Shown here piece after piece: positions 49,446 to 59,513 of a DNA stretch of 64,000 nucleotides (positions are counted from its first letter, which is position 1; the number at the start of each line of letters is the position of its first letter). The translations under genes were made by a program, and so were the position numbers. The notes beneath the pieces were generated by a model, which was not told the DNA's origin, did not search any database, and saw nothing but the letters and a program-made list of their open reading frames with translations. The stretch spans positions 2,976,001 to 3,040,000 of the forward strand of contig NZ_CP068437.1 of NCBI RefSeq assembly GCF_016757755.1. The letters are read 5' to 3'. This DNA is from Shewanella sp. KX20019. GTDB taxonomy: Bacteria; Pseudomonadota; Gammaproteobacteria; Enterobacterales; Shewanellaceae.

Positions 49446-49814
49446 TTAACCAAACTGAATAACTAAAAAGGAGCCGAACAACATGATCGGTAAAGCGAAT
49501 CGATACAGCCAAAGCTGTACTGTCGTATTAATAAACTTCGACAAACTGATCAGAGAGTAGATGCTGATACCAGCCAAGAATAGAACAAGAACTTCAACGC
49601 CGGCAATGACGCTACCCTGCTGGCTGACATCAATGGCAGTAACTAATAGAGCAAACCATATAATGGCAAATGCAGTAATAGCGACATTAAATGTTTTGAT
49701 CCCAATGGTTAGCTTAGGATGCCACTGAATAGCTTCACCACGAATAAGTTCATTTAGATTAGCAGTAAGCAAGCCTAGGATAGGCATTATGGGTACGACA
49801 GAAAGGTTTAACAA
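49446..49814 (-). CDS. Small membrane protein, unknown
   Basis: This 122-residue hydrophobic protein has about four membrane segments (near residues 5-17, 41-64, 68-90 and 98-119). The first codon is a TTG with AGGA nine bases upstream; the next candidate, an ATG nine codons later, has no ribosome binding site. It lies between fabF and the thioesterase gene, and a terminator precedes it, so it is independent of the fab operon. No family recognised. Confidence 0.6.
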   Translation of the reverse strand: MLNLSVVPIMPILGLLTANLNELIRGEAIQWHPKLTIGIKTFNVAITAFAIIWFALLVTAIDVSQQGSVIAGVEVLVLFLAGISIYSLISLSKFINTTVQLWLYRFALPIMLFGSFLVIQFG

Positions 49815-49984
49815 TTTAGTTTATCCTAAAGATCATTGCATGAATGAGACATTCAATCATGCACTCAGTTTTCGCTGAGTATCTGCTCATTTGGGAAGTT
49901 GTTAAAGCAATAAAATCAATATGAAGTAATATTAATTTTCCAAATATATAGAGTTAACCTTTCAATTAATTTACCCGCTTTAGA

Positions 49985-50012
49985 TATAAAAAAAGCGCCA
50001 ATAGGCGCTTTT
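49985..50012 (-). terminator. Terminator of the fab gene cluster
   Basis: AAAAGCGCC and GGCGCTTTT pair perfectly around a 4-base loop and are followed on the minus strand by a long T run, just after fabF. Confidence 0.88.
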
Positions 50013-50043
50013 AAATTCAACAATTATTCATCTGGAGTGAGTA

Positions 50044-51282
50044 CTAAATTTTCTTAAACAGCAATGAGCCGTTAGTACCACCAAAACCAAATGAGTTGCA
50101 TAAGCCATAGTCGAACTTACAATCGCGCGCAGTATGAGGAACAAAGTCCAAATCACAACCTTCATCTGGATTATCTAAGTTCAGTGTTGGCGGAATAACC
50201 TGATCTCTAAGCGCCAGTAAAGTAACGATAGCTTCAACCGAACCTGCAGCACCTAATAGATGGCCTGTCATCGATTTAGTCGAACTAACGGCTAAGTCAT
50301 ATGCATGAGCACCAAAAGTTGATTTTACCGCTGCAGCTTCCGCTCTATCGCCCGTAGGAGTTGATGTGCCATGTGCATTGATGTAGCCGATAGCTTCGCG
50401 ACCTACTTTAGCATCGTTAATTGCATTGGCCATGGCCGCTGCAGCACCTGCACCGTCACTTGGTGGTGATGTCATATGAAATGCGTCTCCGCTCATACCG
50501 AAGCCCACGAGCTCACCATATATTGTGGCACCACGTGCTTTTGCATGTTCATACTCTTCCATGACCATAACACCAGCGCCATCACCAATAACAAAACCAT
50601 CACGGTCTTTATCCCAAGGGCGACTCGCCGCTAGAGGGTCGTCATTACGGGTCGAAAGTGCTTTTGCAGAGCCAAAGCCAGCAACTGCTAACGGGCAGGT
50701 CGCATCTTCTGCACCACCGGCAACCATAACATCAGCATCGCCATAAGCGATTGTACGCGCTGCAAAACCAATATTATGTACACCGGTTGTACAAGCCGTA
50801 GTCACGGCGAAGTTGGGGCCTGTCATGCCGTATTTAATCGACAGGTGACCTGAAATCATATTGATGATGGTGCTTGGCACAAAAAATGGCGATACTTTGC
50901 GCGGTCCACCCTTCATTAATGCGGCATGGTTTTTCTCAATCAAAGGCAATCCGCCCATGCCCGCGCCAATGGCTGTTCCGACACGTGTAGGATCAAGCTT
51001 ATCCATCTCAAGGCCAGAATCGTCTACAGCTTGTATGCCTGCAGCCATACCGTATTGGATAAATAAGTCCATCTTACGGGCATCTTTACGTGACATGTAC
51101 TGTTCAACGTCAAAGTCTTTAACAGAACCGCTAAAACGAGTCGTGAACTCGCTAGCATCAAATTTGGTTATTGGTGCGATACCACTTTTACCAGCAACGA
51201 GTGCTTTCCAAGTAGAATCCACAGTATTGCCTACAGGGCTAACTAGGCCTAAGCCAGTTACGACGACACGACGTTTAGACAC
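50044..51282 (-). CDS. fabF: 3-oxoacyl-ACP synthase II
   Basis: The 412-residue condensing enzyme elongates acyl-ACP with malonyl-ACP in fatty-acid synthesis and adjusts membrane fluidity with temperature. The catalytic triad is visible: Cys in VTTACTTGVHNIG near 165, His in NAHGTSTPTGDRAE near 305 and His in TKSMTGHLLGAAGS near 342, plus the GFGGTNGS loop near the end. The family length is kept. It follows acpP after an intrinsic terminator, so it is transcribed by read-through or from its own promoter. Confidence 0.97.
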   Translation of the reverse strand: MSKRRVVVTGLGLVSPVGNTVDSTWKALVAGKSGIAPITKFDASEFTTRFSGSVKDFDVEQYMSRKDARKMDLFIQYGMAAGIQAVDDSGLEMDKLDPTRVGTAIGAGMGGLPLIEKNHAALMKGGPRKVSPFFVPSTIINMISGHLSIKYGMTGPNFAVTTACTTGVHNIGFAARTIAYGDADVMVAGGAEDATCPLAVAGFGSAKALSTRNDDPLAASRPWDKDRDGFVIGDGAGVMVMEEYEHAKARGATIYGELVGFGMSGDAFHMTSPPSDGAGAAAAMANAINDAKVGREAIGYINAHGTSTPTGDRAEAAAVKSTFGAHAYDLAVSSTKSMTGHLLGAAGSVEAIVTLLALRDQVIPPTLNLDNPDEGCDLDFVPHTARDCKFDYGLCNSFGFGGTNGSLLFKKI

Positions 51283-51434
51283 GCGATCACCTTTATCTAA
51301 TTAAAAATGAATTGTTATGATAGTACTTATCGAATTGAACTACCAATACCTTAATGAGCCAGGTCTGATTGGTGTATTGAAGCGGAAGCGAGGAGAATAT
51401 TGCTTAAAGACTTACATCAATCAGTGGCCTTAAC

Positions 51435-51469
51435 AAACAAAAACAGGCGACATAAATGCCGCCTGTTTT
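51435..51469 (-). terminator. Terminator between acpP and fabF
   Basis: On the minus strand AAAACAGGCGGC and GTCGCCTGTTTTT pair and run into T residues. It would give more acpP than fabF mRNA, in line with the high need for acyl carrier protein. Confidence 0.82.
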
Positions 51470-51482
51470 CAGAAATTCTAGA

Positions 51483-51716
51483 TTACTGATTCTTAGAAAC
51501 GTAATCGATCGCTGCTTGAACAGTAGTGATCTTTTCTGCTTCTTCATCAGGGATCTCGGTATCAAACTCTTCTTCTAGAGCCATAACCAATTCAACAGTG
51601 TCTAGAGAATCGGCACCTAAATCGTCAACGAAAGATGCTGCTGATTTAACGTCTTCTTCTTTAACACCTAGTTGCTCGATGATGATTTTCTTTACACGTT
51701 CTTCGATGTTGCTCAT
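51483..51716 (-). CDS. acpP: Acyl carrier protein
   Basis: The 77-residue acidic protein carries the phosphopantetheine attachment Ser in the DSLDTVEL motif near residue 37, with the usual four-helix pattern. It holds growing acyl chains for all enzymes of the cluster. AGGAAAG precedes the ATG. It is among the most expressed genes and has a terminator after it. Confidence 0.97.
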   Translation of the reverse strand: MSNIEERVKKIIIEQLGVKEEDVKSAASFVDDLGADSLDTVELVMALEEEFDTEIPDEEAEKITTVQAAIDYVSKNQ

Positions 51717-51874
51717 TGTTTTCTTTCCTAATTCAAATTACACACTTGCGTAAGATTGCCAGTAGTTTATTGAATTTGACGGACATTGCAAGCTTAACTT
51801 TTGTGGTCTAACCACAAAATGGACTCACAGTTGATGCAGATCACCCCTGTAAAGAGGTAATAGCCCGTCGTTCC

Positions 51875-52621
51875 CTAAACCATGTACATACCGCCGTTCA
51901 CATGGAGAGTCTCTCCAGTGATGTAAGCAGCGGAATCTGACGCCAAAAAGAGGACTGCGTTAGCAATTTCCTGCGCCTGACCAAGCCTTTCCATTGGCAC
52001 TTGCGACATAATAGCTTGTTGCTGGCTTTCTGTCAGCTCATCTGTCATGTCTGTCTGGATAAATCCAGGAGCAATAGCATTAACTGTTATTTGACGAGAT
52101 GCAACCTCTCTTGCAAGAGATTTTGTAAATCCAATCAAACCTGCTTTAGCAGCAGAGTAGTTAGTTTGGCCTGCATTGCCCATGGTACCTACCACAGAGC
52201 CAATATTGATGATGCGTCCATGACGTTTTTTCATCATCGGTCTCATGACAGCTTTTGAGGTGCGGAACAAAGAGCTCAGGTTAGTGTCAATAATATCTTG
52301 CCACTCATCGTCCTTCATACGCATCAATAGATTGTCACGAGTTATACCAGCGTTGTTAACCAAAATATCAACATCGCCCGCTTTTTCTTTAATTGTTGCA
52401 AACAAGGTTTTAACCGAGTCGCCATCGGTAACGTTTAAAACGAGACCGTGACCATTATCGCCCAAATAAGCTTGAATAGCTTCAGCGCCGCGTTCGCTTG
52501 TGGCTGTACCAATAACGACAGCACCAGCAGACACTAATGTCTCAGCGACTGCACGGCCAATACCACGGCTAGCACCCGTTACTAGGGCTACTTTACCCGT
52601 TAGATCAAAATTAATACTCAT
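51875..52621 (-). CDS. fabG: 3-oxoacyl-ACP reductase
   Basis: The 248-residue short-chain dehydrogenase reduces 3-oxoacyl-ACP with NADPH. Motifs: TGASRGIG near 16, NNAGIT near 90, catalytic Ser in NIGSVVG near 142, and Tyr and Lys in YSAAKAG near 155. It follows fabD by nine bases. The 158-base gap before acpP can hold the separate acpP promoter. Confidence 0.97.
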   Translation of the reverse strand: MSINFDLTGKVALVTGASRGIGRAVAETLVSAGAVVIGTATSERGAEAIQAYLGDNGHGLVLNVTDGDSVKTLFATIKEKAGDVDILVNNAGITRDNLLMRMKDDEWQDIIDTNLSSLFRTSKAVMRPMMKKRHGRIINIGSVVGTMGNAGQTNYSAAKAGLIGFTKSLAREVASRQITVNAIAPGFIQTDMTDELTESQQQAIMSQVPMERLGQAQEIANAVLFLASDSAAYITGETLHVNGGMYMV

Positions 52622-52630
52622 TAGATTTCC

Positions 52631-53557
52631 TTATTCGGTCAATGCTGCGAATGACGCAGCATCGTTAATTGCTTTTGCTGTGAGTGAGCGATTAATACGC
52701 TTACTAAGCCCGGTAAGCACTTTTCCTGGGCCTATTTCAAATAAGTTAGTGATAGTTTGCGAAGCCATTAGCTCGACAGTTTCCGACCATCTTACTGGGC
52801 GATATAGTTGTCGAACCAAGGCGTCTTTAATCTCTTGTGCCGCAACAGGACTAGCGACATCGACATTATTGATCACGGTAACTGAAGGTGCACTGAACTC
52901 AATATCATTAAGTGCAGTTGCTAGTTTATCGGCAGCAGGTTTCATCAATTGGCAATGAGAAGGTACACTTACAGGCAGAGCAACCGCCATTTTTGCGCCA
53001 TTTTCTTTACACAAGGCAGCGGCTCTTTCTACTGCTGCCTTTTCACCAGCAATGACGACTTGGCCAGGGCTGTTGTAATTAACAGGGCTTACTACATCGC
53101 CCTGTGAGGCTTCTTCACACGCTTTAGCGATTGCATCATTATCTAAGCCAATAATGGCAAACATGGCGCCAGTTCCTGCAGGTACAGCTTGTTGCATCAA
53201 CTGACCACGAAGCTCAACCAATTTAATTGCCGCTTCAAAATCTATCACACCAGCGCACACTAACGCTGAGTATTCCCCCAGACTATGGCCTGCCATCATC
53301 TTCGGCAATTGCTTACCTGAGGCTACATAGGCACGATAAATTGCAACACTTGCCGCTAGTAATGCAGGCTGAGTTTTGTCGGTTTGATTAAGTGCTTCTA
53401 CTGGTCCTTGTTGCACCAGTTCCCACAGATCATAACCAAGCACATTGCTTGCTTGTGCAAATGTCTCACCAATTATAGGGTGTGTCTCGGCAAGCTCTGC
53501 CAACATTCCCAATGCTTGCGAGCCCTGTCCAGGGAATACAAAAGCTGTATTTTCCAT
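52631..53557 (-). CDS. fabD: Malonyl-CoA:ACP transacylase
   Basis: The 308-residue enzyme moves malonyl from CoA to ACP. The nucleophile Ser is in GHSLGEYSAL near 92 and the His is in VPSHCQLM near 200; the FPGQGSQ start motif is complete. Usual length. It is in the leftward fab operon between fabH and fabG. Confidence 0.97.
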   Translation of the reverse strand: MENTAFVFPGQGSQALGMLAELAETHPIIGETFAQASNVLGYDLWELVQQGPVEALNQTDKTQPALLAASVAIYRAYVASGKQLPKMMAGHSLGEYSALVCAGVIDFEAAIKLVELRGQLMQQAVPAGTGAMFAIIGLDNDAIAKACEEASQGDVVSPVNYNSPGQVVIAGEKAAVERAAALCKENGAKMAVALPVSVPSHCQLMKPAADKLATALNDIEFSAPSVTVINNVDVASPVAAQEIKDALVRQLYRPVRWSETVELMASQTITNLFEIGPGKVLTGLSKRINRSLTAKAINDAASFAALTE

Positions 53558-53600
53558 ATTAATTACCTTTCAAATTTACGTCTTACCGTTAATACGGCAG

Positions 53601-54560
53601 TTAAAAGCGAACTAAAGCGCTTCCCCAGGCAAATCCTGCACCGAAGGCTTCAAGCAATATCATTTGACCACGTTGGATCCGACCATCTCTAACGGCTTCA
53701 TCTAATGCAATCGGCACAGACGCAGCCGAGGTGTTACCGTGCTTTGCCAAAGTCAGTACGACTTTATCAAGACTCATATCCAATTTCTTTGCGGTCGCTT
53801 TGATAATTCTAAAATTCGCCTGATGTGGGACCAGCCAATCAATATCAGACTTTTCAATATTATTTTGACGCAATGTTTCAGTTACCACGTGTGATAGTTG
53901 CGTTACCGCCACTTTAAACACATCGTTACCTTTCATCGTCATATAACCCATTGCTTCGGATGATTCGCCTTTACGCGGTGGGATAGAACACTTGAGCAAA
54001 TCACCTTGACGGCCGTCAGCATATATATGCGTTGAAATAATACCTGGTTCTGTTGACGTACCAACTACAGCGGCGCCCGCACCATCACCAAATAAGATAA
54101 TAGTCGAACGGTCTTCTGGTTCACACAAGCGAGATAATACATCTGCACCGATAACCAACACATTACGTGCCGCACCGGATTTCACATATTGATCAGCAAC
54201 TGATAATGCGTAAACAAAACCAGAACATGCCGCTGCAATATCAAAAGCAGGAATAGTATGAATGCCAAGCATCGCTTGAATTTCACAAGCCGCGGCGGGA
54301 AAAGCATTGCTTGCACTGGTGGTGCCACAAACAATCATATCAATTTCAGTTGCATCGATACCGGCCATTTCGATGGCTTTTAATGCAGCTTGATATCCCA
54401 TAGTCGCAACAGTTTCATCTACTGCTGCAATTCGGCGTTCCGATATACCTGTGCGTTCAACAATCCATTGGTCGGTGGTTTCCACCATTTTTTCTAGATC
54501 TTGATTACTGCGCACTTGTACCGGTAGATAGCTACCAGTACCGAGAATTTTTGTATGCAT
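53601..54560 (-). CDS. fabH: 3-oxoacyl-ACP synthase III
   Basis: The 319-residue enzyme starts fatty-acid synthesis by joining acetyl-CoA with malonyl-ACP. The catalytic Cys is in DIAAACSGFVYAL near 112, His in WLVPHQANFRI near 246 and Asn in KHGNTSAAS near 276. It lies ten bases after plsX, so the two are one transcript. The 319-residue length fits the family. Confidence 0.97.
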   Translation of the reverse strand: MHTKILGTGSYLPVQVRSNQDLEKMVETTDQWIVERTGISERRIAAVDETVATMGYQAALKAIEMAGIDATEIDMIVCGTTSASNAFPAAACEIQAMLGIHTIPAFDIAAACSGFVYALSVADQYVKSGAARNVLVIGADVLSRLCEPEDRSTIILFGDGAGAAVVGTSTEPGIISTHIYADGRQGDLLKCSIPPRKGESSEAMGYMTMKGNDVFKVAVTQLSHVVTETLRQNNIEKSDIDWLVPHQANFRIIKATAKKLDMSLDKVVLTLAKHGNTSAASVPIALDEAVRDGRIQRGQMILLEAFGAGFAWGSALVRF

Positions 54561-54570
54561 AAGGAATTTA

Positions 54571-55599
54571 TCAGCTATTAATGTCTAAAAGAATCGACTC
54601 AAGACGATCTTCGATCATCTTAGGGAGTCGACGTTGTGCTTCGGTTACTGCCAAGCTTATCGCTTGTAAAAAAGCAGCTTCATCTGCACACCCATGACTT
54701 TTTACTACAATTCCGCGCAATCCTATCAGACTTGCTCCATTGTAGTGGTCGGGGTTCATCTGATTTAACAAAGAATGAATGCGGGGCGCGATTATTTTGG
54801 CGAGAATACGTACGAAGAAGCCTTTATTCAAGCCTTTCTTCAACTGGTGAGTTAGCAGCCTAGCAATACCTTCAGATGTTTTTAAGGTGATATTACCGAC
54901 AAAACCATCACAAACGATCACATCGACATTACCCGAATAGATCTCATCACCTTCAATAAAACCAGTGTAGTTCACTTGGGGGATTTGTTGCAGTAGTTGA
55001 CCGGCCTGTTGAACCTGGTCATTACCTTTAATCTCTTCAATACCGACATTGAGCAAAGCCACTTTTGGCGAAACCGTTTTATCAACCGTTTCACTAAGTA
55101 CTGATCCCATCACCGCAAATTGAAATAAGGTTTCAGAATCGCAAGAAACGTTTGCACCTAAGTCCAATAAATAAACCGGGGTGTTATTTACCGCAGGTAA
55201 ACAGCTAACAAGTGCTGGACGGTCAATACCGGGCAACGTCTTAAGCAGTACTTTAGAAATCGCCATTAACGCACCAGTATTACCCGCGCTTAAGCAAGCT
55301 TGAGCTTTACCGTCACGCACTAACTCTATTGCGAGCCGCATAGAGCTTTGCTTACGATTTCTTAAGGCATGAACTGGTCGATCAGACATAGTCACCACTT
55401 CGGTTGTATGTTTAATCTCAATACGATTTCTAATTGCGGGTTCTGCAGATACTAGATATTCGTCAATCTGGACTTGATCGCCCACGAGAATGACTTTTAA
55501 AAGGGGATTTAAGCGAAGTGCCTGCAAAGTTGCAGGCACTGTGATGCGGGGACCAAAGTCGCCCCCCATCGCATCTAACGCAAGCGTCAGATTTGTCAT
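54571..55599 (-). CDS. plsX: Phosphate acyltransferase
   Basis: The 342-residue enzyme makes acyl-phosphate from acyl-ACP, the substrate of PlsY in phospholipid synthesis. The start TLALDAMGGDFGP and the motifs CLSAGNTGALMA near 103 and VCDGFVGNITLKTSEG near 230 are diagnostic. It lies between rpmF and fabH, the conserved order in Gammaproteobacteria. Confidence 0.96.
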   Translation of the reverse strand: MTNLTLALDAMGGDFGPRITVPATLQALRLNPLLKVILVGDQVQIDEYLVSAEPAIRNRIEIKHTTEVVTMSDRPVHALRNRKQSSMRLAIELVRDGKAQACLSAGNTGALMAISKVLLKTLPGIDRPALVSCLPAVNNTPVYLLDLGANVSCDSETLFQFAVMGSVLSETVDKTVSPKVALLNVGIEEIKGNDQVQQAGQLLQQIPQVNYTGFIEGDEIYSGNVDVIVCDGFVGNITLKTSEGIARLLTHQLKKGLNKGFFVRILAKIIAPRIHSLLNQMNPDHYNGASLIGLRGIVVKSHGCADEAAFLQAISLAVTEAQRRLPKMIEDRLESILLDINS

Positions 55600-55614
55600 C
55601 AGGGTCTCAACAAA

Positions 55615-55785
55615 TTACTTGTTGATAACCTTTTGACCACGGTAAAAACCATCCGCAGTCACATTGTGACGAAGGTGTAGTTCACCGCTCGTTGCATCCA
55701 CTGATAATTGAGGCGTGCTCAAAGAATCGTGTGAACGACGCATACCGCGCTTTGAACGAGATTTTTTGTTCTTTTGTACTGCCAT
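55615..55785 (-). CDS. rpmF: 50S ribosomal protein L32
   Basis: The 56-residue basic protein starts MAVQKNKKSRSKRGMRRSHD, the invariant start of L32, and ends GFYRGQKVINK. The gammaproteobacterial form lacks the zinc cysteines of other L32 proteins, as here. It follows yceD by 17 bases and precedes plsX by 15. Confidence 0.97.
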   Translation of the reverse strand: MAVQKNKKSRSKRGMRRSHDSLSTPQLSVDATSGELHLRHNVTADGFYRGQKVINK

Positions 55786-55802
55786 GGGACCTGTCTCCTA
55801 GA

Positions 55803-56327
55803 TTACTTGCTCTTCAGTTTTTCTAACACTGCAAACGGATTTGGACGCTCCTCTTGAGCGGGTTCGATCTCGCCTACTACTACATCTTGTTTACCTTGAT
55901 GACAATCTTCATTCTCATGCATGGCAATCAAAGGCATAGCGACTATCAATTCATCTTCGATCAATTGATGCAGACGGACTTCGCCAATTTCATTGCACTC
56001 AATAGGCTCATACGCATCCGGGAGCTCATCGATTTCAGCTTCAGTCTTACAAAGACCAAAACTAAACTCGACCGTAACCTCAGTGGTAAATAGTGTCATA
56101 CAACGTTGACAATTCAGAGTGAGCTCCGTCACAGCCTTCCCGTTAAGGTAGACTATCCCCTGTATATCTACGCCACATTCAAGCGACACTACCACATCAG
56201 AACAGTCGCCGGCACATAATTCATTTAATCGCTTTAACTGCTTACCGGGCACCAAACCTTCATAGGAAAGTTGACTAGCGGAAGCGCGAACGGGATCAAT
56301 TGAAACCGGTATCTTTACTGTTTGCAT
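55803..56327 (-). CDS. yceD: DUF177 protein YceD (23S rRNA accumulation factor)
   Basis: The 174-residue protein belongs to the YceD family, which is needed for proper 23S rRNA accumulation in bacteria and plants. It has two cysteine pairs (LNCQRCMTLF near 83 is the clear one), an acidic DELPDAYEPIECNEIG segment near 105, then LHQLIEDELIVAMPLIAMHE. The HENEDCHQG tail after it is normal. It is the first gene of the rpmF-plsX-fab cluster. Confidence 0.92.
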   Translation of the reverse strand: MQTVKIPVSIDPVRASASQLSYEGLVPGKQLKRLNELCAGDCSDVVVSLECGVDIQGIVYLNGKAVTELTLNCQRCMTLFTTEVTVEFSFGLCKTEAEIDELPDAYEPIECNEIGEVRLHQLIEDELIVAMPLIAMHENEDCHQGKQDVVVGEIEPAQEERPNPFAVLEKLKSK

Positions 56328-57102
56328 AAGGCGCGCATTTTAGGTGAATTTTAGCAGAAGTCAACACCCTTATACTTTCAAGGTGATTAACCGCCGTTTG
56401 ATTCAGCTAACGTGAGTTGTTAGGTAACCGCATTGTACAAGAAACCCAAGGCGCATGACATTAAATTTCAGCGGTAAATGAGTTTAAGTGTTCGTAAATC
56501 CATCGAAGGCACAAATTTTGTGATGACAACGCAACTAGCCAAGTCATTTTCGTATTAGATTAATCTCAATAAGGTTAAACATTAGCCCTATCTAAAAAAG
56601 TTTTTACTAGCACATTTCGAGTAAAGCGGTTATCAAAATGGCGAAAGACTCATCATACTGGCGTTGGGCTAATCACCACTCGAAAAATCTAGGCCTCCTA
56701 CAACATGATGATAGCTAGCTAACAGGAGATGATTTGCCCCCGAACCAGCCGTTGATATCCAAATCACTCTAGTTTGATCAAGCTTTAGTATCCCCTCTCT
56801 CGCGGCCGCAGCCATGGCAAATAAAATAGTGGGGGACAACGGTTAGCTAACGTCACTACATAAGTGAACTACAGCACTGAGCATAATCAATATCGCGGTA
56901 CAACAACTTAACACCATCTGCTGGTTTCATTTTCACGCCAAAATCGATACCATCAAAACCACAAAGCTAAGTGCATTCATACAATCATTAGATATTGTCG
57001 ATGATTAAAAACATGTCAGTCCGATAATGACTTGAAAATAGTATTCGTCTTTAGCGAAAACCCTTTTAAAGTATCTTGCTCTTCTCCCCCAAAGGTAAAA
57101 CC
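56328..57102. other. 775-base gap between yceD and maf
   Basis: This divergent gap must hold the promoters of the yceD-rpmF-fab cluster and of the maf gene. A 48-codon minus-strand frame near 56.67-56.81 kb (MAAAAREGILKLDQTRVIWI...) has no ribosome binding site and no known match to my knowledge, and is not called. I see no RNA gene. Confidence 0.4.
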
Positions 57103-57684
57103 ATGTCAAAACCGCTTATACTGGCTTCCACATCTCCCTTTCGAAAGCAACTACTGGAGAAACTCAACTTACCTTTTAGTTGCTGCTCCCCTGAAGTCGA
57201 TGAGACAGCGTTAGAAAATGAATTACCACAAGATTTGGTGCTAAGACTCGCTAAGTTAAAAGCGGCTGCAGGCGCGACAAAGTTTACTGAGGGGGTCGTA
57301 ATAGGCTCAGATCAAGTGGCAGTCATCAATAACAAGATTATTGGCAAACCTCTCAATCGTGAAACCGCAATAGAACAGCTCTCCCAATCCAGTGGTCAGT
57401 CTATTACCTTCTATACCGGCTTAGCACTTCATGATGTCGATAGTGGTCAGGTAGAAGCCATGGTTGAACCATTCATTGTCCACTTTAGGGTTCTAAGCCA
57501 AAGAGCTATAAGCCGTTACGTCGACATCGAACAACCTTTTTATTGTGCCGGTAGTTTTAAATGCGAAGGTTTAGGTATTGCACTATTTGAGCGCCTAGAA
57601 GGCAAGGACCCCAATACATTGATCGGTCTTCCACTCATTTCGCTGATAGATTTGTTACACAGACAAGGGATCGAAGTGTTGTAA
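57103..57684 (+). CDS. Maf-type nucleotide pyrophosphatase (YceF-like)
   Basis: The 193-residue protein belongs to the Maf/HAM1-like group that cleaves non-canonical nucleotides. YceF of E. coli prefers 7-methyl-GTP. Motifs: LASTSPFRKQLLEKL near 7, the base pocket GSDQVAV near 69 and the C-terminal AGSFKCEGLGIALFE typical of YceF rather than YhdE. AAAGG precedes the ATG. The gene neighbours yceD and rluC as in E. coli. Confidence 0.9.
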   Translation: MSKPLILASTSPFRKQLLEKLNLPFSCCSPEVDETALENELPQDLVLRLAKLKAAAGATKFTEGVVIGSDQVAVINNKIIGKPLNRETAIEQLSQSSGQSITFYTGLALHDVDSGQVEAMVEPFIVHFRVLSQRAISRYVDIEQPFYCAGSFKCEGLGIALFERLEGKDPNTLIGLPLISLIDLLHRQGIEVL

Positions 57685-57906
57685 TTAATTATCTCTAAAT
57701 AAAAAATCAGCATCGCCAAGATACATAGCAAAGCTAATCCTCAGCGACTAAAGTTAGCATATTCCGCAAATCAGTCATTTGGATTAGCGCTCTTTAGCCG
57801 ACGAGTATAGAGGAAGTGCAGCTACAAATATCGACTTTAGTGATAATCAATATAAGCTCAAAGTGAGTCAGCCCCGCACAAGCGGGACGATGAACGAAGG
57901 CGAATC

Positions 57907-58557
57907 CTATTTAGATAATACTTCTAACAGTGCTAATGGAGTATCTATAATTGCTTTTGGCTTTGCTACAATCAGTTTGTCATAGCTATGCGCGCCGTAG
58001 CTGACACCTACTGCGTCAATGCCGGCATTATTAGCCATATTCATATCATGCAATGAGTCACCGACCATCACAGCACGTTCGGGAGCGACATTAAGCTCTT
58101 TGAGCAACTCATGCAGCATGTCCGGATTTGGCTTACTTTTTGATTCATCGGCGCAGCGACTAGACTCAAAGTGGTGACCCAAGCCCGTTTCAGCTAAAAC
58201 ACGATCTAAACCACTTCTGCCCTTTCCTGTCGCAACAGCCATACGATAGTTTTTCGTTGCTAGCGCTTGCAGCAATGTCTCGCTACCTTCAAAAAGAGGA
58301 CTAGGCGTGGTATTAAGTGTTAGATAATGATCTTTATATGATGCGATCATCGGTTCAAAATGGTCTTGCTGCAACATCGGGTAAAGCGCTTTAAGTGCTT
58401 CATCCATAGACAAGCCAATAATATCGCGAATCGCATTTTCGGTTGGCTTGACTAAAGATAGAGATCCAGCCATCTGTTGCATGCAGGTGACAATTTTACC
58501 GACGGAATCCATTAAAGTTCCGTCCCAATCAAAAATGACTAGCTCGTATGACTTCAT
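57907..58557 (-). CDS. HAD-family phosphatase downstream of rluC
   Basis: The 216-residue protein is a HAD hydrolase of the phosphoglycolate phosphatase-like type. The nucleophile Asp is in FDWDGTLMDS near 9, motif II in VATGKGRSGL near 108 and motif IV in VGDSLHDMNMA near 165. The cap domain lies between the first two. It overlaps rluC by four bases (ATGA), a pairing conserved in related bacteria. The substrate is not clear from sequence. Confidence 0.9.
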   Translation of the reverse strand: MKSYELVIFDWDGTLMDSVGKIVTCMQQMAGSLSLVKPTENAIRDIIGLSMDEALKALYPMLQQDHFEPMIASYKDHYLTLNTTPSPLFEGSETLLQALATKNYRMAVATGKGRSGLDRVLAETGLGHHFESSRCADESKSKPNPDMLHELLKELNVAPERAVMVGDSLHDMNMANNAGIDAVGVSYGAHSYDKLIVAKPKAIIDTPLALLEVLSK

Positions 58558-59513
58558 ACTTTTTTCAACTTATTCAATGTTGATTCTAGAACGGGATCCA
58601 TAGGTGCTTTGACTTCCATAATCTCATCACTCTCTGGATGAATAAACCTAAGCTGAGCGGCGTGTAAAAAGAGTCGATTCAATCCGTGAACTCGCATCGA
58701 ATCATCAAATTTTTGCTCACTGTACTTTTCATCACACGCAATAGGGTGACCTGCATACTGACAATGCACACGAATTTGATGAGTTCGACCAGTGATAGGG
58801 CTCGCTTGTACCAGTGTTGCATCACTATAGCGCTGCATGATTTTAAAGCGGGTTTCAGACTCTTTACCCTCTTTATTGACTCTGACAATGCGTTCACCAG
58901 ATTTAAGCGTTAACTTTAATAAGGGGGCTTTAACGGCCTTATCATGTTTTTGCCACTCACCTCTAACAAGCGCAAGATAATCTTTTTGCATCTTCTTATT
59001 TCTAAGTTGATCGTGCAGATGTTTGAGCGCGCTGCGTTTCTTGGCAATAAGCAACAGACCTGAAGTGTCTTTATCTAACCGATGAACCAGTTCCAAAAAC
59101 TTCTGCTGTGTCCGTAAAGAACGCATCGCCTCAATGACACCGAAATCGACACCACTGCCACCATGTACTGCAATGCCTGCTGGTTTATTCAGTACAATAA
59201 TAAATTTATCTTCGTAGATAATACGGTCTTCTAACTGCGAAACCTTGGTTAATTTCGCTGACGGCCCAGGACGGTCTCCCGACTCTGACACGCGCACAGG
59301 TGGGATACGAACCACATCTCCATCTTGTAATTTGTACTCGGGTTTAATGCGCTTTTTATTAACCCGGACCTCTCCTTTACGTATAATCCGATAGATCATA
59401 CTTTTAGGAACGCCTTTCAATTTAGTGACTAAATAATTGTCGATACGCTGTCCGGTATGGTCTTCATCAATGGTAACCAGTCGAACTTCTACTTTTGGAG
59501 ATGGAGTATTCAT
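58554..59513 (-). CDS. rluC: 23S rRNA pseudouridine synthase (955/2504/2580)
   Basis: The 319-residue enzyme makes pseudouridine at three sites of 23S rRNA. It has an N-terminal S4 RNA-binding domain (QRIDNYLVTKLKGVPKSMIYRIIRKG near 18) and the catalytic Asp in HRLDKDTSGLLLIAKK near 145. It is divergent from rne with a 598-base gap, exactly as in E. coli, which supports RluC over other Rlu enzymes. Confidence 0.95.
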   Translation of the reverse strand: MNTPSPKVEVRLVTIDEDHTGQRIDNYLVTKLKGVPKSMIYRIIRKGEVRVNKKRIKPEYKLQDGDVVRIPPVRVSESGDRPGPSAKLTKVSQLEDRIIYEDKFIIVLNKPAGIAVHGGSGVDFGVIEAMRSLRTQQKFLELVHRLDKDTSGLLLIAKKRSALKHLHDQLRNKKMQKDYLALVRGEWQKHDKAVKAPLLKLTLKSGERIVRVNKEGKESETRFKIMQRYSDATLVQASPITGRTHQIRVHCQYAGHPIACDEKYSEQKFDDSMRVHGLNRLFLHAAQLRFIHPESDEIMEVKAPMDPVLESTLNKLKKV